64,000 nt of DNA from Phialocephala subalpina (lineage: Eukaryota; Ascomycota; Leotiomycetes; Helotiales; Mollisiaceae): contig FJOG01000006.1 in assembly GCA_900073065.1 (NCBI GenBank), positions 912,881 to 976,880 of the forward strand, in the 5' to 3' direction. The notes below the pieces were generated by a model. The model saw only the letters and a list, made by a program, of their open reading frames with translations. It had not been told where the DNA came from and ran no database searches. Of this stretch, positions 32,556-44,849 are shown one piece after another. Numbering within the stretch: the first letter of the stretch is position 1; each line of letters opens with the position of its first letter. Both the position numbers and the translations under genes were made by a program.

Positions 32556-35500
32556 TCACAAATATCCCAACCCACCCATAAGCGCAACTAACTCATCCCT
32601 CACCTCATCAACATCGATGCCCACTCGCCCAGCAACTTCCGCCCGTCTCTGGCTCCCTAACTCCATCCATCGCATCAGAATCGTGCCATCGACTACTGTC
32701 CTGCCTCCTACCATCCCCTCAGGCGCATCTCGATCAATCCTATACGCTCTCGGATTCAGACCACAAGCATGATACAACGTATTAGTGAGATGAGAAGTCA
32801 ATGTACTCAAGCGGCGATATTGTGCCTCACCCAACGGAGAAAGAAGGGAGATAGCTCCAGTCGAAGAAGCGATAAGAATCTCATGCTCAGGAATCGTCGC
32901 ATCAGCCGCAATATCCATCGCATCCGGCGAAGGAGGAATGATAGATGCAGCTTTCGTCCTCGGAAGAAGCGTCATAGTCGTTGGCATATGTCCTCCTAGA
33001 GAGAAAGTCGAACGATGCAAGAGTAGATGTCCTTGAATGGATTTCGGATCTAGAAAATTAAGCGAGGATCCGCAAAAGGAGAATGGGGGTAAACTTACGT
33101 TCAGGATCATATTGCATGATATGCAAATTACAATCTGCATCCGCGGCTATGATGTAAAGTTCTTTGCCGTCGGGAAGTAGCTCTACTGCAACGATTTCCA
33201 TTCCCTTTGCTGACTTGCCGAAAAGTATCATTTTGTACGGGTCTTCGGTATATCCCGCGAACCAGACGCCCTTGATCGCATCACCAAAGACGCACAGACC
33301 GCTACCGCGAAGCTCTTTCATGGAAGTTGTGTAGGAGTTCATGTCCAAGAAAGCGACAGGAAGCAGAGTCCCGTCTTCTTTGAGGCCGCGAACCATGCAT
33401 TTTTGTCCCTGAGCAACGAGCATGAAACCTTGAGTACCGATTTCCGAAATGGCGGTAACGGCTCCGCGAGCAATTTCCTCTTTCGCCACGAGCTTGAGCC
33501 GTTTGTTTGTCTCAGGACGATCAGCTTCTGGAATAACGCTGACAACATCATAGACGTAGATTCGGCCTTTGACTGGCAGGTCTTCGCCTTTGCATATTGC
33601 CGTACCAACGGTGATTAACTGCTTGCGCTCCTGGGTATGTTCTGAGATCTCGAGGTTGATGGTACTCATACACATCACCATCTCATAAGCATCAAGCGGA
33701 ATTGTATTGACTACGGTCCAATTGACAGGGTTAACGAGCTTGAGGTAACCTTGCTCCATGGTCGGTTTGAAGGGTATGTCTTCCTTGGCCCATTCGCGAT
33801 GATGGTCATCGTCTTTCGGAAGCTGAAACTCTGTCCTAGTGCTCGTCCCGACAACATAGCATTGCATACCGGGGTGATAGGCGATCGTATGGACATCTTC
33901 GCCGATGTCGAATTTTCGTAATGTGACGCCTAATTCCGCAAAGTTAGAGGCAGGAGGTAATTGTGCCACTCGTGCGATTCCTTCAACATCTGCGTAGATG
34001 AAGCCTCTATCACATCCTGCAGTATGGAAGCTGTTGATTCCCCGAACTCCAGTGCCCTCTAGGCTGAGGACTTTGGGTGTGCTCTTTGCACTCTTGAGAA
34101 CAAAACTTGGCGATCCGCCGGGCAGGAAGACTGCACTGTATCCACCAACATTCGAGATGGCACGCATGGGTTCATTTCTGGTCTCATCACCCTCCTCGGC
34201 TGTTAACTCTGCAGAGACTTCCGGACTTCGGGCCAAGTGGGGATTGTGAATTTTGAGGAAATGAAGTGTGGCAGAGAGGTCGCTAGAAGATAGAGAGCTT
34301 GTTCGGAATGGTTCGTATATCGTGAGGTCATCGTTTGAAGGCCGTAACTGCCAGATTGTTAATTGATAATCAAGATGTTTGTATCGTAAACCTACAATTA
34401 GATAAGGAGATGTTGAGACTTCGTCGCCGAGATCTGCTACTATGATCTCGGTCAAAGTCTCACGAGCAGCAGACCTTCTAGCTGCATAATCTGCTGATAG
34501 GACTGGCGGCACGAAACATAGACCTTCTGCAACGTAGACAGCTCTGGAGAGGTCAGGTAGTGCGTAGATCTAACAAAGTCAGTCGCTGAGAGTCAATCGC
34601 TCCAGAAGAAAGCTTACGTGCAAAGCTCCACCTGCGCTAAGGAGGAACATCAGGATATTTTCTCCAGTCTTCTGGCCCTTGTCGGATTGAACAGGCGCAA
34701 AAATACCAGTCGTGCCGGTGTACAAGCATCCTGTCAACCATTTGGTGTTTAACAACCCATCATCTTCCCGCTCTAGCTCCTCTAGCTCATTGTTGTCATC
34801 ACATTGAGCAACGAAGATACTTGAGTCGTCCCTTATCAGGAGCAAGAAGGGGTCTGCGAAGCTCGCACTGATGATCTTGGGTTCCGCACCTGTGTCATCG
34901 TCGAACATAGGCAATATTTGGGCCAAGCCGAGATCTAAGATTAATCGCCAGGTTAGCAGCCTGTTCAGAATGGGGTTGGTAGGTTCTAGATGTTGTAGTG
35001 GCACATAATATGGACTGACGCTCAGAGTCGGTGGTAAACGCTTTCATTGATGCTATAGGACATGGTATATCCCCAAATAGCTCCCCAGAAAGCAAACATG
35101 ACGAGAAGTTGTATTGACAGGTCCTTCCGTCGAAGAATGAAGGTAGTATTTTCTTTTCTCCGTACTGAATGTCCGACCGCTTCCAATAGGAAAGAGAGAG
35201 AACGAGAAAGAGACTTACCACCGTCATAACTTCGAACTTCAGATTTAAGGACTTGGATGACACGCATGCCATTTCCCAAGGTGCCAGCCTCAACAGTCGG
35301 ACCTGCAGCTGGCTCAAATTCCGTCTCTGTAAGTGCCTCAAAATTTGCTGCTGTCAGTGCATACACATCAGATTGTTCTGTACCATCGGGGAGAACTTTC
35401 GAAACGATCATCAGCTTGTCGTACTGAGCCTCGACGCCGTAGTCTCCACTCATTGTGGACTTCTCTTTCTTGGCCTCAAGGCCCTTTTCTGTAGGCTTCT

Positions 35501-37307
35501 TGGCGCTCATCGTCCATATCCCTCGCGCTTCAGGGAATTCAAATCTTCCGATTACTTTCGGCTGTATCTTTCTGTGAATTACTGCCAGAGACCCACCTTT
35601 CTGCTTACCGACGGCAGCGACAAGCTCAAGGTCACCAGTCACTCCTTCAGAGTTGGCCTTTTCTTCCTCGTCTTGGAAGGTGCCACATCTTCCGAAGGTC
35701 ATGCCGATGATAGGGGCAATGTTGACGAGACGATCGTGTATCTGAAAATTATAGTCACCAGCTTTGCTGTTGGTAGCATCCCCCTGAACAACGCCGTTTG
35801 TAGCAGTAACGGTAGCCGATGGACCATCACCGTACAAATCGTCATCCAAATCATCATCTTCTTCATCCTCCTCGTCCATATCGTCGTTGCCATCAGCCAA
35901 ATCCAGCCTTGACTTTCGACGCACCAGCTGGTTTGATTTCTTGCTCCAACCAAGGACTATAGAATCCGAAGACTCACTTCCAATGAAGAGAGCATTCTGA
36001 CCTAGCGGGCTTATTGTGGAGGCGCGACCTGGGAGAATAGAACCACCTGCTTCGCTAGAGACTTTTCGAACATTCAGTCCCGAAACAGATCGCCCATCCA
36101 TGCGGAAGCTCAGAATTCCGAGATCGCCAGACTGAAGCAGAATAATCATCTCGCCATTCTGGATCGAGAGCTGTTCAATTCTGCAGCCTTCGAGGCGCAT
36201 ATCCAACTCAGACTGATCAGCTAGACCGAATGAGGTAATTTGTTTAGCAAACATGTTGACTGCGACACCGTTCGCCTTCCCAGCTTGATCAATGTGAATC
36301 AACTCATTGCTACCAACGAGAAGAGCACCTCCAACAGGGGCAGGTAATGGAATGACTTCAGTCAAGTCATACGGTAAACCAGTAACAGACAAAATAGTCG
36401 TTGACGCTTTCTGATGAATGTCCAAGGTGAAAACCATGTATGTTAAGTAGTCTTTTCTTTCATAGAGCAGCGAAGATGATGGGGCGGTATTTGATGCGAG
36501 AATACCAAACGTAGGCTCTCGGTATTCGTAAAGGAAAGAGAGGTGGATTGGATGGATGAGATTGGGATCTAGTGATGGCAGGCGGAGGACGAACGATGAG
36601 CTGTATGGCGTGTCATCATTCCCAGTATTGCCATTCGTGGTCTTCGAAGCTTTATCAGGTCTTGGTCCATCTATGTCCTCGTCCCAATCATCCATATTCA
36701 CGTCCTCCTCATCCTGCTTGAATGGTAATATAGCTAAATTGCGAGAGCCGAATTTGAGAGCCGCACAACGACTGCCTGGATCCGCAGATATGTAGTTAAC
36801 ACAATCCTTGAGATATGGCGCCCAGGGACCGCCTTGAAGATCATCCTGTTCGTAGTAATGAATCGAAATAGTCGATATTCCCGGCCGCTCAGGATCCCAT
36901 TCCACCAGACTCAGCTTCGCATCCTTCAGTCCGACCAAGAGCGCCTCTCCTCCAGATTTCGAAGTGAGTGTCTTTATCCGTGCCAGTGATGTGACCGCTC
37001 CAGAGAGTGAATATTCGGCCACCAGGACGAGCTTCGTTCTCTTCGCGCCGCCTGTACGCAAGACAGAGTCTACGCCAGGGAACGACGTCTCCAGCGCGTC
37101 ATCACTGATCGTCGCATCCCATTTACCATCTTGTTTTGATGCTTCATCCCGGGAGTCCTCGGCATCAATTGATACTATCTTGGTGGTGAAGATCTGAAGT
37201 AAGGAGGTTTTCGCGACGATGAGGTTGTTGGCGTTGGTAGAAACGAACGGTAGACTCAAAGAGTGTGTGACAGCTGTTGGAGGTGTCAGCTCCGTATAGC
37301 ATTGCAT
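32556..37307 (-). CDS. CFT1: CFT1, CPSF160-like subunit of the pre-mRNA cleavage and polyadenylation factor
   Basis: Exons: 37307-35219, 34934-34618, 34569-33099 and 33049-32556, giving 1456 residues, a normal length for Cft1/CPSF160. The start MQCYTELTPPTAVTHSLSLP is typical of fungal Cft1. The N-terminal beta-propeller region (MMS1_N) has an acidic insert (about residues 475-490, DMDEEDEEDDDLDDDLYGD). The C-terminal CPSF_A domain includes LITVGTAICKGEDLPVKGRI, the words FAGYTEDPYKMILFGKS and LYIIAADADCNLHIMQYDPE, and the last exon FSLGGHMPTT to DGTILMRWMEL. The protein is nuclear and, with Pfs2 and Yth1, recognises the polyadenylation signal. It is divergent from the LMBD1-like gene. Confidence 0.96.
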
Positions 37308-37732
37308 TATGAAAATCGTAGTAGAATCCGCATCATATTATCTGTTGCTGAGAGTCGTCTGGTCTCTTGATGAAGTTGCTGATTACTGCGGGATCGCCAA
37401 CTAGCGCGACAGCTCGCATTGAGGTCTTGCAGGGGTCAGCTTCGATCCTTGAATTGCCTGTTCTCTTAGCTCCCCTACGTCAGAAGTCGCACCTCCTCAC
37501 TTTACAATATCAAGGCAGCAGAGCCACGCACACCCCTTACTGTTTATGAAATAATACGAATAACTTTTACGACAAATTCAATAATTGAAGGTGAGTGAAG
37601 ATTCAATGTCCGCGAGGCACTGAGTGTCTCGGCCGTCCAAATTCTCTGTCAGTATAGCTAATACAACGCGTTGTCAGTCCACGAAACAATATCTATCAAT
37701 CGAGTCTCGAAGCGGCACTTGAGGCGCGCAAT
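37308..37732. promoter_or_regulatory. bidirectional promoter, CFT1 / LMBD1-like
   Basis: These 425 bases separate two divergent starts (37307 minus, 37733 plus) and must carry both promoters. No TATA box is convincing, as expected for housekeeping genes. Confidence 0.5.
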
Positions 37733-39562
37733 ATGGCGCTCATTCAAACGGCCTTCATATGGGTAGCATACGCGGTTGCTGTAGCTCTCGTAGTTCTCAT
37801 CGCAGCTATATTCACATACACGTATCAGACTCCCCGAGACCGATCGGCCCTGGTTTCGACAATAACGATTATCACGTTGACGTCCTTACTGGCGACGGTC
37901 CTCCTGCTACCTGTCGACATCGCGCTGGTCAGCTCTACGGCGTCTGTTAAGCTTGGAGCAAAGAAAGATTGGGCAACTCCCGAGACCGTCAACAATATCC
38001 TATACACACTCAAAATTGTGTACTACACACTGTATAGCTTGGATGCAGTTCTATGCCTCTTAGTCGTCCCATTCACGTACTTCTTCTACGAAGAATACGA
38101 CGATGTTGAAGCTGAAGAAGGAACTCAAACGTTCTCTCAGAGGTTCATGGGAGCGCTCAAATACACTCTGATATTTGTTGTCCTTGTAGTCATTATTTTC
38201 CTCGTAGGTTTCTTTGTGCCAGTTGCGATGCAGCGCAATGGATCCCACCACGACTGGAACGATTTCGACTATTTCAAGGGTCTACTTTCCGAGAATCATG
38301 GCGAGCGGGCCTTGACTTTTGCCTTGGGATTGCTCATTTGCTTGGGCACGTTACTTTATATTTTGTATACTGCTGCTGGACTCGCTCTTCTCCCAATCTC
38401 GTTCATCAAGTCTGCTCCTTCAATCAGCGCCCCTCAATTGTCCGAAACTACTGCCACGGCTTTGGAGCAGAACAGAGAGAGACAGCGTCAACTTGAAGGC
38501 CGTAATGTGGGCCGCGATGGTGGTATGCCAGCTAAGGACCAGAGAGAACTCGAGGCATTGGTTCGGGAAGAGCGAACGCTGGTTCGCAGAGAGCGACTGG
38601 CTGCCGAAGCTCAGGGTGATGGAAAGTCATTTATTGTTAGAGCATGGACCAAAGTATGCGCCGTGTTCAGGCCATTGAAACTCATCGGAGGCATCCTGCT
38701 TCTGGTGATTGCAATCGTCCTTTGGGTATCCATGTTGATTACTGGCATCGATAAAGCAAAGAACTCAATCTGCAAGGAGCATTGTGGTTACATTTTGGGC
38801 AGGTACGTGACTGCGCAGATCCCGAGACGTTTCCAGATGCTAACAAATTATAGCATCAATGTATTCCAGCCCGTGAATTGGCTGTTTGTTCAAACATCCA
38901 GGGTCTTCCCCATCGACTACGCAATCATGGCCTTGTTGGTCCTATTCTTCTTCAGCGGCTCCGTGGTCGGCATTGCTACCATTGGTATCCGTTTTCTCTG
39001 GATCAAGATCTTTGACATCCGCAAGGGCCACACAACACCTCAAGCTCTGCTTATGGCAACGGTGATGTTAACTTTGATCATGCTTGCGATCAACTACTCG
39101 ATTGCCATGATTGTCGCACCACAGTATGCAATCTACGGAGCCCAGACTTTCTGCAGCAACCCAACCAGATTCCCAGGCGATCAGCCCGACTGTTCGAAGC
39201 ACCCAGAATTGGTCAAGCCATGCACTGAGCTGTCTACGGATGGAGGATCTAAGAACGTCTGTACCCCGAGTTTCGTTTCTACATTCCTCAACCGAGTGAC
39301 AGCCAATTTCCCAGTCTTTGGCGCATTGGCCTTCTGGGCACAATTCGCCTTCCTTGCCGTGTTCTTGATCGTCTTCGTCACTTCGCTATTCCGAACACCA
39401 AAGCTCGATCTTAGCCAGCTTGACCAGGACGCAGAAGCCGATGAGGAAGAGGGACTTCTTGCCAGCACTGGAAGAAGATTTGGCGCTACATGGCAGGATA
39501 TCCGTGGCAAAGCGAAGAAGCCAGCAGCGCCCCGTCAAGAGTATCACGATGATGAGGAATAG
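37733..39562 (+). CDS. lysosomal/vacuolar cobalamin transporter LMBD1-like membrane protein
   Basis: Exons: 37733-38802 and 38854-39562, giving 592 residues. The 51-bp intron (GTACGT, branch GCTAAC, TAG) is 3n long and stop-free, so an unspliced reading frame exists; the spliced join [11 protein letters not shown] fits the family better. About nine hydrophobic helices are visible, beginning [20 protein letters not shown], with the LMBR1 landmarks [10 protein letters not shown], a basic/glutamine-rich loop ([18 protein letters not shown]) and [19 protein letters not shown]. The acidic C-terminus ends in YHDDEE. In mammals LMBD1 works in export of cobalamin from lysosomes. Fungi carry a related protein in the vacuolar or lysosomal membrane whose substrate is not established, and many fungi do not use cobalamin. 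Confidence 0.88.
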   Translation: MALIQTAFIWVAYAVAVALVVLIAAIFTYTYQTPRDRSALVSTITIITLTSLLATVLLLPVDIALVSSTASVKLGAKKDWATPETVNNILYTLKIVYYTLYSLDAVLCLLVVPFTYFFYEEYDDVEAEEGTQTFSQRFMGALKYTLIFVVLVVIIFLVGFFVPVAMQRNGSHHDWNDFDYFKGLLSENHGERALTFALGLLICLGTLLYILYTAAGLALLPISFIKSAPSISAPQLSETTATALEQNRERQRQLEGRNVGRDGGMPAKDQRELEALVREERTLVRRERLAAEAQGDGKSFIVRAWTKVCAVFRPLKLIGGILLLVIAIVLWVSMLITGIDKAKNSICKEHCGYILGRYVTAQIPRRFQMLTNYSINVFQPVNWLFVQTSRVFPIDYAIMALLVLFFFSGSVVGIATIGIRFLWIKIFDIRKGHTTPQALLMATVMLTLIMLAINYSIAMIVAPQYAIYGAQTFCSNPTRFPGDQPDCSKHPELVKPCTELSTDGGSKNVCTPSFVSTFLNRVTANFPVFGALAFWAQFAFLAVFLIVFVTSLFRTPKLDLSQLDQDAEADEEEGLLASTGRRFGATWQDIRGKAKKPAAPRQEYHDDEE

Positions 39563-39956
39563 TGCCCATGAGTATTCGCGATGAATTGAGCTTTCTGCAT
39601 TGTTGTTTATACGGTTATGAATTTTCGCGGTCTTCATACGTGCATTGGGTAGGGAAGCAGGAATCAGGATATACCACCAGGCAACAAAAATGTTATGTAT
39701 ACGAATAGGATGTCAAAATCAAATTGTATGAACGTTGTTGCGATGTTTCCAACGTAAATTGCTGCCTACCTGTGTATACGTTGTCAATCGAACCTGTGTG
39801 GTTTTCGTCCGTAGTTTTGGAGATCTTCTTGATGTTCCGCGTCAGCGCCAGGCTGCAGGCATAGTTGATTGCCTTACATAAAGATCAAATGAGTCATCGA
39901 GTAACCAGATAAGTCGCTTCCCAAATTCGAACAATGACCTTCCACACCTTCGAACA
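39563..39956. other. intergenic
   Basis: These 394 bases hold the 3' end of the LMBD1-like gene and the promoter of the F-box-like locus. Nothing else is seen. Confidence 0.5.
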
Positions 39957-40985
39957 ATGGCGGACAACCAAACCTCAGCCGCCCACACCGTGCTCCACAC
40001 ACCCGAACTCCTCAGCCTCATCCTTTCCCACCTCCCGTTCTCCTCCCTCCTCTCAGCCACCCAAATCTCAACCCATTTCCGCCAACAAATCCTCTCCACG
40101 CCCTCCCTGCAACGCACCCTCTTTCTCCTCCCCTCTTTACCTTCCGCGGTTTCCGCTTTAACGCGTCCTAGAATTAACCTCAATCCATATTTACAATGTG
40201 CATTCCCTTCGCGGTATCCTTGGACGTGGGATCATCCCAATTTCCATGTTGCGCACGAACATTATTGCGATTCTCAGGAGGTGTTGAGGAAGAGAGAAAG
40301 ATTGGAAAAGGGACTTGAGGAGACAGACTTTCCGTTCAAGAGTGAGAGTAGGAGCTGGCGAGATATGTTGGTTCTTGAAGGAGACTTTCAGATCAAAAAA
40401 TTGAGGATCAGAGAGAAAGTCGACGTTAGGTCTTATTGGCGGAGCTATGATAACTGGATGGGGAAATGGGTTAGGGTGGGATCATCCCAATTTCCATGTT
40501 GCGCACGAACATTATTGCGATTCTCAGGAGGTGTTGAGGAAGAGAGAAAGATTGGAAAAGGGACTTGAGGAGACAGACTTTCCGTTCAAGAGTGAGAGTA
40601 GGAGCTGGCGAGATATGTTGGTTCTTGAAGGAGACTTTCAGATCAAAAAATTGAGGATCAGAGAGAAAGTCGACGTTAGGTCTTATTGGCGGAGCTATGA
40701 TAACTGGATGGGGAAATGGGTTAGGGGGCTCTACTGGGAGGAGGGAGGAGGAAGTTGGGTGGCAGAGCAATGAGGGAGCGTGGAAGGTTGGTTTGTGAAA
40801 ATTATCTGAAGTATATGAAGGATGAAGAGTTTGTATTGGATGTCACAATCAAGGAGGAATACACCAGATGGGAGCATTGGAGATTTTGGAGCTGGTGGGA
40901 GCAGAAGATGAAGATAAGGAAATTGGAGCAGGTGGGGTTTGCTAGGGAAGCGGATAGGCAGGCTGGGGAGTGTCCTCATTGGTGA
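39957..40985 (+). pseudogene. F-box-like protein gene broken by a 250-bp tandem duplication
   Basis: The frame starts MADNQTSAAHTVLHTPELLS and continues LILSHLPFSSLLSATQISTH, an F-box-like fold that normally binds Skp1. It then has SRSWRDMLVLEGDFQIKKL, shared with the downstream paralogue. A perfect direct duplication of 250 bases (40226-40475 and 40476-40725) is not a multiple of three, so the frame shifts and stops at 40568. The natural C-terminus (ENYLKYMKDEEFVLDVTIKE to EQVGFAREADRQ, stop at 40985) is open but in a frame that does not connect even if one copy is removed, so a second lesion near 40740 is likely. If the duplication is an assembly error the gene may be less damaged than it looks. 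Confidence 0.7.
40226..40725. repeat. perfect tandem direct repeat, 2 x 250 bp
   Basis: Bases 40226-40475 recur at 40476-40725. I saw no mismatch when comparing the two copies block by block. The first copy is preceded by tggac, the second by the end of the first (ttagg), and the second is followed by gggct. It lies inside the F-box-like gene. Its period equals that of the repeat at 55782. Confidence 0.95.
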
Positions 40986-41731
40986 AGGTCAATTAGATGC
41001 TTGAGAATTGAAAGAAGTAATGTTTATTGTTGGGACGATGAAGTAATAAAACAATCTGAAAGCCCTGCGTCAAGTCGGCCTCTAGTGCTAGTGCTAGTGC
41101 CAAGCGGCGACACGCAAGCGAAGAGCGCAGTTCTTTGACCTGGGTGCAGGTTGCGCTGCTGCCATACTTGCAAATGCCACAGTCAAAACTTTCATTTATC
41201 GTGCGAATCTCTAGCACCAGTCCAGATATTCGAGTTTCCTAACCTTGCTTTGCCTCCTCGCTTACTCCCCCTTCTGCCGCTTCCAAAGAAAATTATAAAG
41301 AGCTTAGAGGCCAATTTTATTTTATTGAATCGATATCTATTCTAATACAATTGGAACCCTACATTTGAGGCTTTTGGTTCTTTCCCTTTTTTCCCCCTGA
41401 TTCTTCTATTTTTGACTTGAAATTTGTTCATACACAAACCAGGAAGGATGGGGTCTTTTCGTAGTTGGGCCTGGCACCACGAAGACCATTTTCGTTATCC
41501 GTATCTATACACCCTTTAATCTATCCTCGGAAAGAGTATTCTGGTGCCTGTGGAGTTATTCGCAACTGGCGTCAAACAACCTGGAAGACCACATATGGAT
41601 TCCCTCCCATGCAACGTCACGTGCTAGGCTACAGTGAACTTTTGCTCTGCCTAATCGCAACTGCAAATATTTAATGTCCCTCTGATGTAGCAACATTCTG
41701 CTACTGAAAGCCAAGCTCAACACTTCGCGTA
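40986..41731. other. intergenic between F-box-like paralogues
   Basis: These 746 bases lie between two tandem paralogues. A near-repeat of ctagtgctagtgc lies at about 41080-41100. No gene is supported. Confidence 0.45.
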
Positions 41732-42916
41732 ATGGAGACTGTCAACTCAGCAGTTGATAGTGTCCTCTCAACACCTGAGCTCCTCGGCCTTATCCTCACA
41801 CCCCTCTGCTTTGACGACCTCCTCGAAATATCCCTCGTTTCCAAATTCTGGCATGCAGCAATCCTCTCAACTCCTGCCACCCAACGCACCCTCCTCATCC
41901 TACCATCCAAGGCTTTCATCTCAAATCCACAACGTCTAAACAGGGTGTCCTACTCATACTGCTATTCTCCTCTCAACAGCTATCTCGTTTGGAGCTTCCC
42001 ATTACATGATGTACCCAACCCTTTCTTTGTCTCCGATCCCCTATTTCACTGTATCGTCGCTCCCGGACAAGTATCATCCCCTTCGAGTCTCGTCTTCTGG
42101 AGAAAATATGGTACTAACTCCATATAGCCTCATTCACCGTACCATCAATATGGATGCCTCGTACCGAGCCGTTCTGATTTTGGGCCTTATACTAAGTTTC
42201 CATTCAAGAGCCAGTCAAGATCTTGGCGGGACATGCTTGTGTTGGAGAGTCCTAAGGAATTGATGATTAAGACTTTGACAATTGAAGAGACGGTAAAGTT
42301 TCGTAGCCCTGGGTGGCACAGAAGTAGACTTGGAAGTTGGGAGTGGAGGTGGGCAGAGAATGATGATTGGAAGTGGGTTCGAAATAAGACTGTAGTGTTC
42401 GGAGATGGACTGAGATGTGGGGACGTATGGGATTCGGTGAGAGGGAAGAAGGATAAGATAGGTGGAGATAGAGTTTTTAGTCTGTTTTGTAGGTGGAGAA
42501 TGGAGGGTGTGGAGTGCCGCGAGAGGAAGGATACAGTTGTTGGGTTGTCGGCTCAGATTAGGGTAGATGCTTGGTACGCGACAACGTGGAAAGCCTGGCT
42601 TCGGTGTTTATGTGGGGGTGATAAGGAGAACAGAAAGACAAGGACTTGGAGAGAGTGGTTTCGAAGTCTGGTTGGAGCTAGGAAGAGAGTGGACGGCAAA
42701 GTGACAAACAGGTCAGGACCGTTCTTCGGGGAGCACTACTTGTATCGTATGAAGAACAACGAAGACGCTGTCTTGGAGGTAATCATAGTGAAGACATGCT
42801 CAAGGTGGAAAATCTGGCGTTGGTTCAGGCCTTGGAAGAAGACGAATTCAGCGCAGCTAGAGAAGCTAGGTTTTGTGAGAGAAGCAGACCCACTAATCAG
42901 GATCTTGAACTTTTAA
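41732..42916 (+). CDS. F-box-like protein, paralogue of the upstream broken gene
   Basis: Exons: 41732-42070 and 42128-42916, giving 375 residues. Read without splicing the frame meets a TAG at 42125-42127, but that TAG is the acceptor of a 57-bp intron with GTATCA donor and a perfect TACTAAC branch point, and the frame is kept. The N-terminus VLSTPELLGLILTPLCFDDL and SLVSKFWHAAILSTPATQ form an F-box-like domain. The body shares FPFKSQSRSWRDMLVLE and the C-terminal DAVLEVIIVKTCSRWKIWRW and KLGFVREADP with the upstream copy. Such proteins are substrate receptors of SCF ubiquitin ligases or related Skp1 partners. This family is poorly conserved and the target is unknown. Confidence 0.72.
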
Positions 42917-43142
42917 GGTGGCGTTTAGATGCCGAAATTCGAGCATTGAAATACTGGAATCAAATCCGAGATTATAGCCTCCAAAATGTGGGTGTCGGGA
43001 AATTACCCCAGCTGGCGAGTATTTGCTTTGTTGAAGTGCGAGAATCTGAAAACTTTTCAGAAGATCATAAAGCGCGGTTTTCAAATGCCACGGCATAGGG
43101 GTTTTGCCGTCTCAGTAGTTAGAACCGGGTACTAGACGAGCT

Positions 43143-44274
43143 CTAATTCGGCTTCTTATACTTCGTCCACTTGTGCATCTTCTCTTCATACCCAACATCC
43201 GGACCCATGTGGCCTTCTTTCCAACAATTCGCACAATAGAGGTCTCCGCCACAGCCAATGCATCTCACCGTGGCATCATCTTGACATATGATACACCACG
43301 TATCTACCTCTTCGTCTGTGAACTTCTTCATGACGCCCTTGACCGGCTTGTCGGAGGGCTTGAAGGTCGGCGCGGAAGGGAGATCGAGAGAGTTAGTTGA
43401 ACCAAGTCCTTTGAGAGCAGCCATACGTGCCGCAATATCCGACTCGAAATCCAGGGACTTCTTGCTAGTAATGTCTGAATCTGCTGGTAGATCTGGGAGT
43501 TTGGTAGGCGCTGATGGAAGTGAAAGACCACTCTCTACCTCGTTTTCCTGATCTGGTATAGGTGGATTCTCCGCTCGCTCCTTATCCTCAGCAGCTCGCT
43601 CCAAATTAACCTCGTCAAGTAGCCTAGCAACAATATCTTGCGCTTCACGTGATTCGTCTTCAAGCCTGGCATGCTTTGGATCTTTGGCATCACCTTCACC
43701 ATCGTCCAAAGCAAAAGCTGACATGTCAAGATCTCTGGTGAGATAATATTTGTCTGGCTTCCTTGAGATTGCTGGTGGTGGCTCGGCTATTTGGTCATCA
43801 GCAGGAGACTTGACCTCATCTCGAGGCAGGGCTGTCTTTGCTTCATCTAGAAGCTTCTGGATATCAGCTGGGTCGTCAGGATTCAATGTCCATTGGTCTT
43901 CCGGCCCTAAGTCGGCTAGAAGCTCATCGAGGGTTTTGTCGTCTGTATCAAATGGATTTCGGAGAGGGTCAGATTCTGGTTCGTCTAAGGGAGCTGTGGG
44001 GAACGCAGGAGCGGCTGGAGGATCGACTTTCGTCGGAGTCGATTTTGAAGCTGGAGAAGGAGATGCAGAGCCATTCCGAAGACTTCGTAAACGGGCTGAG
44101 AGATCTGATTCAGGTGTTGCCTGCTTTGCAGTGTCTCTGAGCCTAGAAAGTCTTAGCATGTGATGACGTGGTGCGAGGCCGAGAATACTTGGAAGGATCA
44201 AGCTCTATATTTGATTTCTTGAGTGCATTCAGTCGCGAGAGTAGGTCATGATCATAGCTTGGTAGATCACTCAT
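43143..44274 (-). CDS. ANCHR/ZFYVE19-like protein with MIM1 motifs and C-terminal zinc finger
   Basis: Exons: 44274-44189 and 44142-43143, giving 361 residues. Three copies of the MIM1 pattern (D/E)xxLxxRLxxL(K/R) are present: DHDLLSRLNALK (8-19), ESDLSARLRSLR (40-51) and the looser ESDIAARMAALK (262-273). MIM1 helices bind the MIT domain of the ESCRT ATPase Vps4. The end is a B-box-like finger, WCIICQDDATVRCIGCGG then LYCANCWKEGH (about 311-340), as in human ANCHR, which delays abscission through VPS4. The middle is acidic and low complexity. The human FYVE domain is absent. A link to Vps4 or endosomal ESCRT control is inference from the motifs. Confidence 0.75.
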
Positions 44275-44849
44275 TTTGAAAAGAGGTTGGTGGTTGATGG
44301 AAGATGGTTGGGCATCATGCATTATTCCTAGCCTGTTCACTAGCCTATTCTGCAAGGCTGTATTTCAGCCTTGTGACCTTATTTCTGCCTTCCTAGGTAG
44401 TCTCACACTTCCATCCTCCATTGTGCCTGTCTCTTCGTTGCGTGAGGTCGAGTAATGTATTATCATTCGCCTGACGACAATGAAGTATCTCAGTCCTAGA
44501 ACGCGGATCTTTTAGTTAGCCAATGTGCCAGCTATGATACTTGAATTGCGAATGTGAGATTGGGAAGCCAAATCAGAGAGAAGATTACTGTTTCATCAGG
44601 TGAATAGCCAGGGGACAGAAGCACGACACACCGAAGCATGAAGGCGAAAGTCGACCGCTAAAGTCAGACTAAGGATGACGATACGATTGGATTTCATCAC
44701 GTAGCTTTGAGAGCGGAGAAATTGGAGTGAAAAAAGTCTAAACATACCTGTAAAAATTTCCACTGAAGAGCAGAATTTGAGTATCCGGCCAAACCTTGTA
44801 AAGCCTTGTAGGCTGCCATATTCTCAACCCCTCTGCTAGAAGCAATGAT
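44275..44849. other. intergenic
   Basis: These 575 bases form the promoter side of the ANCHR-like gene. I see no supported gene or repeat. Confidence 0.45.

Noticed and set aside
35253..35912. 219-codon plus-strand frame
   Set aside because: Antisense to CFT1 exon 1, whose reading is strongly supported.
42122..42127. Nonsense codon in the second F-box-like gene
   Set aside because: The TAG is the acceptor of a 57-bp intron with TACTAAC branch site; splicing keeps the frame.
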